64,000 bases of DNA from Euclidia mi (lineage: Eukaryota > Arthropoda > Insecta > Lepidoptera > Erebidae), in assembly GCA_944739405.2 (NCBI GenBank), contig OX123209.2, positions 9,617,217-9,681,216 of the forward strand. The letters run 5' to 3'. The position numbers and the translations under genes are program-made. The notes under the pieces are model-generated. The model did not search any database. It had not been told where the DNA came from and saw only the letters and a list, made by a program, of their open reading frames with translations. Shown in pieces: positions 9,707 to 20,900 of the stretch. Each line of letters opens with the position of its first letter. Position 1 is the first letter of the stretch.

Positions 9707-12700
9707 TTAGGGCTCCAGAGACAGGAACCGCCTCACTATGCGTGCCGTGTCCAAAAGTACCGCCTTCTGTATCAGACCCTTGACCCAAGGATCCAACGCA
9801 GGCCTCTTAAGATGGTGGTCGAGGCTCTTGGCTATAAGACCATTCACTGTGACGATTATCGGCACAATAATTGCTGAGTCGACATCCCACATGTCGACAA
9901 TCTCGTGCGCCAAGTCCAGATATTTAATCTGCTTATCTTTCTCAGCCTTCACGAGATTCTCGTCATGAGGGATGGCGACATCAACAATTATTGCGCGGCG
10001 CTCTGATCGATCTACCACCACAATATCAGGTTTGTTGGCTACAACAGTCCTGTCTGTGATGATAGATCGATCCCAGTACAATGTGATATGACCACTTTCC
10101 AGAACAGGTTCCGCCACATACCTGTAGTACGGCACCTCAACATCTACAAGCCTGTATTTCAGAGCAAGTTGCTGGTGAATGATCCTGGCTACTTGGTTAT
10201 GCCTGTGCAAGTACTCGCCGTTAGCAAGACGCGAACAGCCGGAAACTATATGTCTGAGGGATTCACCAGGCTGGTGACACGCACGACAAATGTCCGTGGT
10301 GCCATCCCTCAGAGTATATTTCCGGTAGTTATTCGTCTTGATAACTTCATCAGCAATTGCACAAACAAACCCTTCGGTTTCCCCAAAAAGGTCACCGAAG
10401 CGTAGCCAGTTCACCGAGGCTAAAAAGTCTACATCTGGCCCATGCAGGGTCCGGTAGAACCTGCCGTGAAGCTCCTTGCTCTGCCATACAAGCCTGCGAT
10501 CATCAGTGCTAATTACTACAGGTCTGCGCCAGCTGTCCTTAGAAAGACTGAGCGGAGTAAACCCGGCGTCCACTGCTACAACATCGCGATGCACATCCAC
10601 GTTCGCGTTGAGAAAATAATCTTTGAGGTTGCATACCTCGCGGTTGTGCAGGGATTTGACATTTAGAAAGCCACGATCCCCACACTTCCGCGGAATATAC
10701 AACCTCATTACGGATGAGCGTGGATGATGCATCCGGTGTGCCGTCAGCAGTGTTCGGACCTTTCGGTCTAAGGTGTCCAGTTCAGTCTGAGTCCACTTGA
10801 GTATGCCAAAGGAGTACATGAGAACCGGCATGACCCAACCGTTGCAAGCTCGAACCTTATTGCCACCTGATAAAAGACTATTCAGTACCTTTTTCAGGCG
10901 GCCAAAGAACCGCTCTTGCAACGATTGTTTCATGTCAGCCTCATTAATACTTAAAGCCTGTGACACACCCAAGTATTTGTAGGTGTCGGTTCGGAGAAGT
11001 GATCTTAGGTTAATGGAATCTGAGAGTTGAATCCCTTCAGATTCCACCATCTTTCCTTGCTTTACATGAATCACAGCACATTTATCCACACCAAATTTCA
11101 TGTTGATAGAATTACTAAAACTTTCAGTTATTTTTAGTAAACTTATCAATTGAGGGTTGGTGTGGGCAAAGAGTTTTAAGTCATCCATGAACAACAAGTG
11201 GGACACTACCCGATCACTTCTTCGTAACCTGTAACCTAGCCCTGAACCCTCCAGCAAGGTACTGAGAGGATTCAGTGCTAAGCAAAACCATAATGGACTC
11301 AGACTATCACCCTGGAAGATACCTCGCTCAATCTTCATAAGTTCGCCATTCCCCTGGATCCGTCGGCACCCTGGATAGCCAAGAACCGTTTTCCATTGCC
11401 CCATACATGACTTTAAGAAGGTGCGTAGAGTTGTATTTATTTTATACAACTCCATCACCCTCAAAAGCCACGTATGAGGCTCAGAATCGTACGCTTTCTT
11501 GTAATCTATCCAACATGCCGCCAGATCCTTTCGGTTACGACGAACTTGCTGGGTAATGGTCATATCAATAAGGAGGAGCTCCTTAGTACCACGAGCCCCC
11601 TTCCTACATCCATTCTGAGTGTCTGACATAATTGAATTCAATTCAACATGTTTTGATATTTTAGCATTCAGAATAGATGTAAGAAGTTTATAGACCGATG
11701 GCAAACATGTAATCGGTCTATAATTACCGGGCTCTGTGGTACTACCTGTCTTGTGGAGCAAGTGGGTTACTCCAGTTGTCATAAAATCTGGGATCGAACC
11801 AGATTCTAGGGATGATTGAAACTGGGATGCTAAGCAGCCATGTGGACTACGTAGCCATTTCAGCCAGAAATTGTGCAGTCCATCCGGTCCTGGAGCTTTC
11901 CAATTTGATAACGAACGGACTGCACTTGTAACATCTTCGCTGGAAATGACTACGTTTTCCATTTCTGGAATGTGTTCACATGACCGCTCAACATCCCGCA
12001 TCCAACCACCCTCTGTGTGGCCAATAGGTGCCGACCATATGCTACGCCAAAATTTGTTAGTGGCGTCTGCATCCGGCAGCTGCCCATTAGCCACATCTTG
12101 GGCTGGTCGGTCCCAGTTTCTATAAACCCACTTTTGGTCCCTTTGAAATGCACGATTCAAGGTATATCGGTCCACGCGTTTTTTATATCTGCGTATCCGG
12201 TTTGCCCATGCATAGACTTTCTGCTTTAGGAAGTCAATGCGCTCCGTGAGCCGAGATGTATAGTCATGAGGACTGATACCTGTCCCCAAGAAGGCTCGGC
12301 GCACAAAGCGCATGACCCTGGGACGTGTATTCCCAGACCTAAAGCAGATTAGCTTACCGATAAGTGCCCTTGTCTCAGCAATACGCCGTTCAATTCTGTA
12401 CTGCCACGCCGGGATAGCAGATCTTTGTCGCATGCCAGTATCACGTTCATGAAACTTGACACCAGCCATACGACAAGCCGCTACGGCGGCGCAGTCTAAA
12501 ATTGAGTGCGTATCACCAAGATTTTCACTATTCTCTAGAAAACTAGGTAATAGCGAGTCAAGGGCACCTACCAGCGCTATATTACGCCTATGCATAGGCA
12601 ACCGGGGCAGGCGCGGCCTAATTGTTGGTGACATGTACCGATATTCCCCAATCGCACATTTCAAAGCATCCATAACCTCCTCATTGCACTGGATACTTAC

Positions 12701-13045
12701 GTTACAAACCATATCATCCACATCCACGACGGCATTATTACCCATCCGCGATGCATCTGTGTTACCGATAGCACTAACGGGTTGGACGTGAACAGCCTGG
12801 CTCGTAGGTAAGTATTCTGAGCGTAGCCTATCAAGTACGACGTTATCCAGCTTGTTACTGCGCTGGATAACTCGCACCTGATCCGATAATCGTTGAGCCG
12901 TAACGTTGATACTTGGTTCTAAGGCCTGAAACAGAACGAGCATGCGACTGCGGTACGCAGTGAGGTTAGTTCCCCCCTCTGTAGCCCCAAAATATGCGCG
13001 CATGACATTTTCATTGATGGATTCCGTCCATCGCATGCGCTGCAC
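9707..13045 (-). CDS. R4/Dong-type reverse transcriptase with restriction-like endonuclease
   Basis: An uninterrupted 1,112-codon frame. Order: N-terminal region; reverse transcriptase from about residue 330 (VRSLSNWKAPGPDGLHNFW, NYRPITCLPSVYKLL, GIFQGDSLSPLWF and catalytic LLFMDDLK near residue 618, FMDD instead of the common YADD); a CX2CX8HX4C zinc knuckle near residue 920 (CRACHQ to SGC); and an endonuclease near residue 1008 (KPDIVVVDRS, AIIVDVAIP). It would nick target DNA and copy element RNA onto it. A further frame of about 80 residues upstream (13287 to about 13060, beginning MLTRARNKQ) is probably the true N-terminus, separated by a small frameshift near 13060-13080. Confidence 0.88.
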   Translation of the reverse strand: MQRMRWTESINENVMRAYFGATEGGTNLTAYRSRMLVLFQALEPSINVTAQRLSDQVRVIQRSNKLDNVVLDRLRSEYLPTSQAVHVQPVSAIGNTDASRMGNNAVVDVDDMVCNVSIQCNEEVMDALKCAIGEYRYMSPTIRPRLPRLPMHRRNIALVGALDSLLPSFLENSENLGDTHSILDCAAVAACRMAGVKFHERDTGMRQRSAIPAWQYRIERRIAETRALIGKLICFRSGNTRPRVMRFVRRAFLGTGISPHDYTSRLTERIDFLKQKVYAWANRIRRYKKRVDRYTLNRAFQRDQKWVYRNWDRPAQDVANGQLPDADATNKFWRSIWSAPIGHTEGGWMRDVERSCEHIPEMENVVISSEDVTSAVRSLSNWKAPGPDGLHNFWLKWLRSPHGCLASQFQSSLESGSIPDFMTTGVTHLLHKTGSTTEPGNYRPITCLPSVYKLLTSILNAKISKHVELNSIMSDTQNGCRKGARGTKELLLIDMTITQQVRRNRKDLAACWIDYKKAYDSEPHTWLLRVMELYKINTTLRTFLKSCMGQWKTVLGYPGCRRIQGNGELMKIERGIFQGDSLSPLWFCLALNPLSTLLEGSGLGYRLRRSDRVVSHLLFMDDLKLFAHTNPQLISLLKITESFSNSINMKFGVDKCAVIHVKQGKMVESEGIQLSDSINLRSLLRTDTYKYLGVSQALSINEADMKQSLQERFFGRLKKVLNSLLSGGNKVRACNGWVMPVLMYSFGILKWTQTELDTLDRKVRTLLTAHRMHHPRSSVMRLYIPRKCGDRGFLNVKSLHNREVCNLKDYFLNANVDVHRDVVAVDAGFTPLSLSKDSWRRPVVISTDDRRLVWQSKELHGRFYRTLHGPDVDFLASVNWLRFGDLFGETEGFVCAIADEVIKTNNYRKYTLRDGTTDICRACHQPGESLRHIVSGCSRLANGEYLHRHNQVARIIHQQLALKYRLVDVEVPYYRYVAEPVLESGHITLYWDRSIITDRTVVANKPDIVVVDRSERRAIIVDVAIPHDENLVKAEKDKQIKYLDLAHEIVDMWDVDSAIIVPIIVTVNGLIAKSLDHHLKRPALDPWVKGLIQKAVLLDTARIVRRFLSLEP

Positions 13046-13576
13046 ATTACCACCAGCAGCGAGGACCCTGTTTGAGACCGGTGGGTCTCGTGGTCACAGG
13101 CAGGCTGGCGGCCGGCCTCTGCCTCTCCGCCGTACAGGTGACGGTGACGACGGGGGCGAGAAGTACTCGACGCAACTGCAGCTGCTGGCGATGTCGGCGC
13201 AGGCCTCGGCGGCTGCGAGGCGGAGCTCAGCGACGGGTCCGGAGGTGTTGGGTGTGCTAGCTGTTTGTTTCTGGCCCTCGTCAACATGCTAAAGTATTAA
13301 TTTCATTTTCATTTTTGTGAATGTTATTATTGTTGTTGTTGACATATTTTCTATGACGGCTGTCATTGTATATTTACACTTCACTTTCTATATTTATGGT
13401 GGTTTTGTTCAGGTATTTTCTTCTGTTATTGTAGTTTTCTATTGTAACTTATATTGGCTATACTTTTAAACTATGGATATAATGGAATACGTTAAATATT
13501 ATTATTTAAAATTCTTAGGCAAAATATGCACGTTGACATTGGTGGTGTTGCCAGTTATTATTATTATTATTATATT
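13046..13576 (-). other. 5' region of the Dong-like element
   Basis: Contains the GC-rich, Pro/Ser-rich frame 13287 to 12919 in a different frame from the main one, and upstream AT-rich leader. No promoter motif is recognised. Confidence 0.5.
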
Positions 13577-13589
13577 AATACAATGAGAA

Positions 13590-14505
13590 GTATGTAACGT
13601 AGGTACGGTACCCATAATCACATACCAAATACCGTCTCAATAGCGGGCGGTAAATCATATCGCTCACTACGTACTATGTTAGTTAGTAGCAAGTGCGGAA
13701 ATATTGAAGCTCCGATCAAAAGATCAATGCCTGCCGGATTCGCAAACTCCGCGTCTGCTAGCGGCAATGACTCGAAGTGAGTGAGTGATGCTACGTCTAC
13801 ATTAGCGTTCGGCAATGCGTCCGTGATACGCTCCACGATAAGCGAAGAAATGTTAAATTAATATTCCTATCAAAACGCGAATGTATTTTAATATCTACGG
13901 AACCCTTGCAATGTTTTTCTGATCCGCCTATCCCTTTGACGGTTGAGTTAGTATTTTTAAAGTTATTCCACAATCCGAGGCGTTTGAAGCATTCCGATGT
14001 TATTAGATTGGTCTGAGACGCGCCATCCAGCAGACAACGTACCATGGGCGGCGACCCATTAACATCATAAACGATAACTTGCGCCGTCGCTAACAGAACA
14101 GTCTTAGACGCCATACATCGCGTTTTGGCCCTGCGCGGATCATTATAGATGCGCGAGTGCCGTCCTCGCGTGCGCGTCGCCCGCGCAATGGACGTCGTAC
14201 ACAACGATACTTCGCCCTGAGGCGTGGAGGGGGAAGTCACCGTGGCCTGCACCTGCGACGTAAGTGTGTCAAGGTTAGCGGCTTGGCTTGACAACGGGTT
14301 ACCTTTATCGAAGTGAAGCAGAGAATGATGTTTCTGATTGCATAAGCGACACTTTGTCTTACTAGAACAATTACTTGTTTTATGTTTTATGCTTAAGCAA
14401 TTAATGCAAGCTTTTTTATCTTTTACGCATTTAAAACGAGCGGTTGGATTTAAATTATTAAAGGCGGGACACTTGTATAAATGGTCGTGCACTATATTAC
14501 TGCAC
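13590..14505 (-). pseudogene. BEL-B gag zinc knuckle and aspartic protease
   Basis: Two minus-strand frames. The first (14492-13797) has FKCVKDKKACINCLSIKH and CRLCNQKHHSLLH zinc-knuckle segments and the protease signature LLDGASQTNLIT. The second (13836-13618) continues after a frameshift near 13850 with GIDLLIGASIFPHLL and ends at FG, where the family usually continues towards the reverse transcriptase. The sequence is lost at the TTA repeat near 13576. It is joined to gag by another frameshift near 14507. Confidence 0.8.
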
Positions 14506-14507
14506 AG

Positions 14508-15539
14508 TCACTTCTGTGAATTATTACTATTAGATTCCGAGCATGTTACGTAAGATTGTGGATTAGGGACCGAGTTATTATTACTATTTCGCGATTTATT
14601 CAACCTTTGTTTGTTGCTGTTAGTGTTAGACGGGCCAGGTGAACCGGACTGCGTATTATGAAATATTCGACACTGATCTTTGATGAACGAAATAAAACTA
14701 TCTAGTGTAGGTATTTTATTATTGCGTTCCGTCATCTCGAATGCGCGAATTGTATCAGTGTCAAAGTTTTTTAAAGCGAGTTGAAGCAACATAAAGTCGG
14801 AAAGATCTTCTAATTTAAAGTTCCCAAGAGAATTAACCGCGGTTACGAAGTTATCAATAAACAGCTGGAAATTCGAGACAGATGCGGCACCGGACAGTTT
14901 AAGATTTAAAGCTTGGTCAAAGTAGGTAGACGCTATGACGCGCGTGTCTTGATATCTGTCAAGTAGTGACTGAAATATGACCTGATAATTCTCAGCACTG
15001 GGTGTGACACCTGCAAATACGGACTGGGCCTTCGTTGACAGTTTACCTATTAAATAGTACAACCTGTCAGCATCTGTCAGAGAACCATTATCGTGCACTG
15101 TAGACTTAAAGCTCGCATAGAATAACGGCCAATTTCGTATATCTCCGTCAAACGACATAATCTCGATTGGCGGTAATTTCGGCTTGCGGGCCGCGGCAAC
15201 GGGCTCTGCTGAACATTTACCCTCCAATCGCGATTGTATACGCTTAATAATACAATAAAGATCTTCGAATGAGGTGTACGCCTGATAGTTCGGTTTTTCA
15301 TCAGGATTGATAGAAAGTAATCTTGCGTTATAATCGTCTAACAACTTATGAAAATCTGTTCGAATACTATCTACTGTCATACAATAACTGAGAAATGCTT
15401 CGCTATTACTGTCAGAAATAGAGGCGGTTTTTGAACGCTCGTATAGGTTTTGAATGCGCTCAAATAAAATATTGCGTTTTGCTTCTAAGATTGTCATCTC
15501 TTTGTCTTCCGACACGCGTGACTTCGTTTGTTGTGACAT
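14508..15539 (-). CDS. BEL-B gag polyprotein, N-terminal part
   Basis: A 343-codon open frame starting MSQQTKSRVSEDKEM. It has a helical N-terminus, the conserved PKLPPIEIMSFDGDIRNWPL with FYASFKSTVHDN, the capsid segment (YYLIGKLSTKAQSVF, YQVIFQSLLDRYQD) and an Asn/Ser-rich linker before the zinc knuckles, which are now out of frame. It would form the retrotransposon particle. The frame ends prematurely at NSNNSQK; in related elements it runs straight into the zinc-knuckle and protease region. Confidence 0.82.
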   Translation of the reverse strand: MSQQTKSRVSEDKEMTILEAKRNILFERIQNLYERSKTASISDSNSEAFLSYCMTVDSIRTDFHKLLDDYNARLLSINPDEKPNYQAYTSFEDLYCIIKRIQSRLEGKCSAEPVAAARKPKLPPIEIMSFDGDIRNWPLFYASFKSTVHDNGSLTDADRLYYLIGKLSTKAQSVFAGVTPSAENYQVIFQSLLDRYQDTRVIASTYFDQALNLKLSGAASVSNFQLFIDNFVTAVNSLGNFKLEDLSDFMLLQLALKNFDTDTIRAFEMTERNNKIPTLDSFISFIKDQCRIFHNTQSGSPGPSNTNSNKQRLNKSRNSNNNSVPNPQSYVTCSESNSNNSQK

Positions 15540-15593
15540 GCTTACGTAAGTATAAGCTAATGAGACCGAAACAAATTAAGAATATCTAATGTA

Positions 15594-16123
15594 TTTATTT
15601 ATTTATTTTACACTTTATTGTACACATTAAAAAACATTATTAGAGATCTTATAACTAACTATAGTACAAAGGGCGGCCTTATCGCTGAAAGCGATTTCTA
15701 CCAGGCAACCTTTGGATGGAAATATTATTGGTAGGAGAAAATCGGTAGTTGCATGTGTAAACAAAGCTATATAATATATACATACTTAATATACCTATAT
15801 TCATTCCTGTAATATGATAATAAATGATAGACATAATTATATACATATACATAAACATACATACATACTTATACATACGTACATACATATACATACACAT
15901 ATTTAATACTTACATGTATTTTGTAGAACTAGAAGAAGTTATAGTGATAGATAGTGAGCCTTTACTGAAGCTTTAAATTTAGTTATCGTTTGAGCCTGTC
16001 TTATATGTAATGGTAAAGCATTCCAAAGGCGAACAGCGGTAACACAAAAAGATTTGTCATACAGTGCTGTGGAATGTACCGGCATTTTTAGTTTCAAATT
16101 TTCTGATGACCTTAAAATAATAC
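15594..16123 (-). mobile_element. 5'-truncated CR1-like LINE fragment
   Basis: Flanked by an 8-bp duplication CTAATGTA (15586-15593 and 16124-16131). The right part encodes, on the minus strand, the C-terminal residues of a LINE reverse transcriptase (HSTALYDKSF, then AVRLWNALP) closely like the full frame at 57520-58772, and the left part is its 3' untranslated region, sharing TTTATTGTACAC and AAGGGCGG.CTTATCGC with 57150-57250. It is inserted between the BEL-B 5' LTR and gag. Confidence 0.8.
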
Positions 16124-16131
16124 CTAATGTA

Positions 16132-16414
16132 CCTATTATTTTACCTAAGTAGGCTAAGTAGGCAACACTTTAGAGCTGTGGAATTAAAAGTTGCTCAAAA
16201 TATGAGATTTACAAGACAACTATGATAGTTCCAGAAATAATAATTGAGTAAGTAGGTAGCTACATAAAAGTTTATTACCTACTGATGCGGGCGGAAACAA
16301 TCATGCGAAGGTTATGTGAATGAACTAGGAGTATAGCTAGGTTCTATAACTACCTAGGTATAGAGATATAACGTATAAAACGTAAATGAATCCGACTCGT
16401 ATGGATCAAAAAAA
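16132..16414 (-). other. BEL-B leader between 5' LTR and LINE insertion
   Basis: Non-coding, AT-rich. The sequence next to the LTR on the minus strand (a T run then GATCCATACGAGTCGGATTC) lacks a clear TGG primer site, so the primer is unidentified. Confidence 0.45.
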
Positions 16415-16934
16415 TGTTACGGCGAACCGAATGTTCCTAGGCGATTTGGAGAAGGAATGGACTGTATCTAAAGGATGGCGAGTTCTGGTCGCCTAGGATT
16501 GGAATGGGAAGAGGATTGTGAGTGGGTATAGGATATTCTAAGGATGCTGAAGGATGAGGGGCACCTACCTTGTGCGTCTGTCCTTTTTCCTTACAAACGG
16601 CAGCCTCCTGGTGTCTTCGAGATGAAGCTGCTTGATTCACTACACTACACCATTCGTTTCACTTTCACTCGCGAGCGGGTTTTCCTTGGTGGAAGCGGTA
16701 ATAATCACATACAGCGGTGCGGCGCGGTACGATATAGTGGACACGTTCTCAGCGAGCGGAATGTTCTGGACTGTCACTCGCGTCGACGATCGCAGCAACC
16801 AATCCGCGAAAGGCAGTGCCTCTTCCAGGGAGTGGGATAGAGAGGGACGGAAATACAGTATCGCTCGCACTTGTACGTGGAACGATTGATGTTGATGCGA
16901 TTAGTTATAGATAGGAAGGTAGATGGCGCTTTCA
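16415..16934 (-). repeat. BEL-B LTR (5' LTR of the minus-strand element)
   Basis: 520 bp, TGTTACGGCG to GGCGCTTTCA on the plus strand, partner of 5767-6286. Followed by GCTGT at 16935-16939. Confidence 0.9.
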
Positions 16935-16939
16935 GCTGT

Positions 16940-17973
16940 TATTATTCCATTTGAAACTCTTTCTATTAATTTTGTTTTAAGCCCAAAATATACATACGAA
17001 CCTCCAGCACAATTATAATGTTAATATGACGTGGTGTTTCTAAGGCTCAGTTCACACCGAAATGGCAGCGGCTGGAAGCGACGCGCAGCGGCCGGCATCG
17101 AAGAGAAGGTTTGCGGCTGCCCGCGACTGCTCGCGCCTGCCCGCGACTGCTCGCGCCTGCCCGCGACTCCTCGCGGCCGCGCGCAACTCACGTCACGGCT
17201 CAGGCTCACGCTATTCCTATGCGCAGTTTATATTCTACATATAACGAGGAAACTCGTGTGTAATTAGCTAATAAAAATAAAGTAGTGAGTGCGCGGCGCG
17301 GCGTGAGCGGGCGGGGCGGATACTTCCAGCGGCCACTCGCGCCCGCCCGCGCCTTCCCGCGCATGCTCGCGCCTTCCCGCGCATGCTCGCGGCTGCCCGC
17401 GCCTTCCAGCGCATGCTCGCGGCCGCTCGCGCCCGCCAGAGCGGTCGTGCGCACGACGTTTTCAAGTTTGTCAAGTGACTTTATGTATTATAGTCATGGT
17501 GATAAAGACTAAAATTATATGACACTGAAACTGCTCTCCGCTGCCCTTCCGGCCGCTGCCATTTCGGTGTGAACTGAGCCTAATAGCGTGCGTGCATCAG
17601 ATGGTAAATTAGGATGGACATATTTTAAAGTTTTCAATAAGTCATTGAGAGCAGAATGACTTAGAAAGGAACCAATATCTAATATTGGTTCACAGTTAGA
17701 TGGTTTTTGGATTTGATCAGGGCTGTTTAATGAAGTATCTAATGGATCAGTGACTTTCATAGAATAATGCGATTGCTCATTTCTAGAACTATTTAGCAAT
17801 TGGTCTGAGAATTTCTGCAATTTATTCACTGTAGGTTGTATTTTATCTATGGTTGTTTTAATATGTGTACTACCTGAAAGGTTATTATGATAATTAAACT
17901 CATTCTTTATTTGTGCTTTCCTTCGTGCAAGTCGCCGTTTTTTGGATTGTTCTGCGAGCTTTCCGTTCTCCAT
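16940..17973 (-). pseudogene. CACTA-like transposase, N-terminal part (interrupted by a MITE)
   Basis: The frame starts MENGKLAEQSKKRRLARRKA at 17973, basic and helical, and reaches HPNLPSDARTLL, a motif I recall near the start of animal EnSpm-type transposases. The MITE at 17044-17580 interrupts it there; across the MITE it continues ETPRHIN, then needs a one-base shift near 17010-17018 to reach GGSYVYFGLKTKLIE and the edge of BEL-B. Its first 74 bases overlap, in another frame, the end of the DUF4806-type gene. An in-frame TAG lies eleven codons upstream of the ATG, supporting the chosen start. Confidence 0.65.
17044..17580. mobile_element. Harbinger-type MITE, 537 bp
   Basis: Terminal inverted repeats of about 30 bp (starting GGCTCAGTTCACACCGAAAT) and a 3-bp duplication TAA (17041-17043, 17581-17583), both usual for PIF/Harbinger derivatives. 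The inside is GC-rich with short tandem repeats of CCCGCGACTGCTCGCGC type at about 17115-17180 and 17340-17440. It codes for nothing and splits the CACTA-like transposase. Confidence 0.8.
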
Positions 17974-20900
17974 TGCGGTCTTTGGTAAATCTGAACCAGT
18001 TTGCTATAACTTCGTGAATTTCCGAGTCTGTTGCCTTTTCCGCTATTTTATTATGGCGCACTGCATCTGTAAAGAAAACAATTTGTAAACTCTACAAGAT
18101 AAACAGCAGAATCGAAATAAAACCGGCAAAGTGCGAGTCGGACTCGCACACCGAGGGTTCCGTACTTACTCCACACAATACATATCTAGCTGTAGGTGTG
18201 CGTTGGTTGAGATTTGAATATTCGATGCTTACGAATGATTCATTTTTAAGGCAATTTTACGCAGGGTTCTCAGGCGGTCACCCACCCAAATACTGACCGC
18301 GACCGAAGTTTCAAAAACTTCGGTAATCGGACGAGAAATGTTTTCGTTTTCTATCTATCCTGTGCTAGTACGACTCGCACTTGACCACTTTTTAGTATTT
18401 GTTGTTATACTATAGTCACTACAGACTAAGCACTATAATTACACCAAGTTTGACTTGTGTGTATTACCGTTTTTAACAATAAAGCCAAAATGAAAAAAAA
18501 GCACGTTTCTTGTATGGGGAATAACCTAACCTAAGTTTTTAATTTTTTTAAAGATAGCCATTTTTTGGTCGGGCGGACAAACAACGTAGGCTTATTAATA
18601 GGGTAACGTTGGCACCCTTTTGGCATGGAACCCTAAAAAAATTATTAGGTAGGTAGGCTTTTAATAGCATAGGCGGACATGCCTATATTATTATTTAGTC
18701 TCTGACAGAATTATGAGTGCCAAATTGCAGTTCAGTTGCAGTTAGCATTACTGCAACGAAACTGCAAACCAACTGTGATAATATATAATATTATAAATGT
18801 GAAAGGGCTAAGTGAGACACAAATAAACATGTTTTTTGTCTGGCTTTAGTGCAACAAGGCAGGACAGGACTGTGGGGCGACCTTATGGTCTTGAGGGATT
18901 AATACATTTATTTCCTACAGTTATGTAGTTGCAGCTGTGTTAAATATTATAATGATTTCTGAATGTGTGGTAACTTACCTCTTATTACTTTAATTAATTG
19001 CATATTCTTCAATGGTAATTTGTCATTTTTTCCTGTCCAGTTATAGAGCAAAGCCAGTTTATTAGTGAACAGCTTTTCAAGGATTCTCCTTATGATTATT
19101 GGTACCTTGCTACCTCCCACAAAGCTTAGGTATGTAACCTGAAAAAAAAACAAGCATAAAATTAAGTTTTACCTAATAAACATGTTTGTTTAATACTTGT
19201 TAAATTTAATGATTAGTAAACATAGTAGGTTACCAATTGTTTTGCATTTTTGTCTGTTACAATCCATGTTTCAATTAAATTCAGTGATTCAATATTATCA
19301 CAGGGTAATTTTATTTCTTCTGGCAAAGTTTCAAACGGAGTGATTGTAGAGGAAGATCGGACTCTTTGCAGGATTTCTTGCTGTGATATATTTATTTCTT
19401 TTATTTCAATTTCAATAGATGCCAACCGCTTAGCAATTATATCTGTAATAATAATGGAAATGAGTGGGTACATGGTAGGGCTAGTATTGTAATTGTACAC
19501 CATTGGAAAGGTCCACAACACAACATATAGAATGTTTAAGAATATCAGAAGCTTAAAACAAAAACATATCAATCTAGATGCACCCATGATTTTATTCGAA
19601 CAAAAGAAAAGATTTGCTGCCTCTTCATAATATTAGTGTAGATTTTGTATAATTTTATGTTTACATGATCTAATAGAGAAACTAAAAGCAAGTTTTCTTA
19701 CCAAGGCTATGTGAGCTAGGGTCTACCAGTGTCAAATCCAATGAACCTGAAAACAGTCACAATCAAAATCTTATTAACAATCTTTATAAAACAAAATGAC
19801 CAATAACTAATTAAATCTACAAGTAGCCCCGTCCAAGAAAGTGTGATTATGTTAAGCATAAATCAATAATATTGGCTCACTTATGTTTGGGAGGGTTATT
19901 TCAGGTTCAGTATCTTGAGTAATCAGAGTAACATCTGAATTGGTATGACTTGATGGTGTCAAAGGAGGCCTAGTTATTGGATAAGTAATAATACTGTCTT
20001 CAGAATTTTCATTGGAGTCATCACTGTCATATATTCTTTTAGATTTTTTGCGTCTTCGACGCTGTCCCTGTTCTGACTCAACTTCAGACTCTATTTCAGC
20101 TTGTTTAGCCTTTTCTCTTGCTTTGCTTAAGTCATCTGAAATTAGAATTACTATTTAGGTAATAATATAGGTAAGTTAAAACCACCCCTCTTATTCATAA
20201 ACGTCTTATAAACCTACAATAGCTAAAATGCACTATAAATCTGTTGTTGTGTTTTTTCGTTGACATGAAAGTGAGAATGACAGAGATATTTTGTAAAGGT
20301 TTTATAAAATATGAATAATGCGGTTAATCTATGCAAAAACCTCAGATCAAAAAAATAGGCAGATAGAACGCTTAGAACACGAAAGTGACCCCACCAAAGC
20401 AAATACAAAATCAAAAACGAATAGGCTACGATCGCATACAAAGTTGAATTCCAGTTAGACTGTTAATTTAAATCTTTCCACTAATAATAGTAGAATGATT
20501 TACATTAACAGTCTAACTGGAATTGAACTTTGTATGCGATCGTAGCCTATTCGCTTTTGATTTTGTATTTGCTTTGGTGGGGTCACTCGCGTGTTCTAAG
20601 CATTCTATCTGCCTATTTTTTGATCTGAGGCAAAAACATAAGATTACTGTGAACCGTAATATCACCTTGAAAGCAATGTCTACAAGAAGCTCAACCTCAG
20701 CTAGCCATGTGTAACTCAGAATTGATCAATTCAAAAAAGCAAATCACAAGTTATGACTCAAGTTGAGATGGGTGTCTTCAAATAGAGAGTAGGAATTAAA
20801 TAGGTTTCTTTTAGGTAAGCGTGCTCCATCCTAGGCCACACTGTTGCTTAAGATCAGTAAAAGTAATGACTTTTATCAACATTTTCAACAATTAAAAATT

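Larger units (their letters stand above)
9576..13576 (-). mobile_element. Dong-like (R4 clade) non-LTR retrotransposon
   Basis: A minus-strand element with a single large frame and a restriction-like endonuclease, flanked by ATT repeats on the left (9553-9572) and TTATTATTATTATT on the right (about 13554-13576). Known Dong elements insert into TAA repeats, so both the protein and the flanks fit. The 5' region is GC-rich at about 13080-13270 then AT-rich; the 3' end is AT-rich (9576-9706). Confidence 0.8.
5767..16934 (-). mobile_element. BEL-B: internally deleted BEL/Pao retrotransposon inserted in CACTA-like transposase
   Basis: Two 520-bp LTRs with TG/CA ends and a 5-bp duplication GCTGT bound gag (15539-14508), zinc-knuckle/protease (about 14505-13590), a reverse-transcriptase remnant (about 7988-7655), and RNase H fused to integrase (7654-6503), all on the minus strand. 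Two parts are missing: the protease to reverse-transcriptase junction, where two other retroelements now lie, and the RNase H to integrase zinc-finger region. Inside are a LINE fragment (15594-16123), an ORF1-only element and a Dong-like element. Confidence 0.88.

Noticed and set aside
15679..15900. Tyr/Met-rich small open frame
   Set aside because: It runs through TACA/TATA simple repeats in a LINE 3' untranslated region.
17031..17512. Several Arg/Ala/Pro-rich frames
   Set aside because: They are translations of GC-rich tandem repeats within the MITE.
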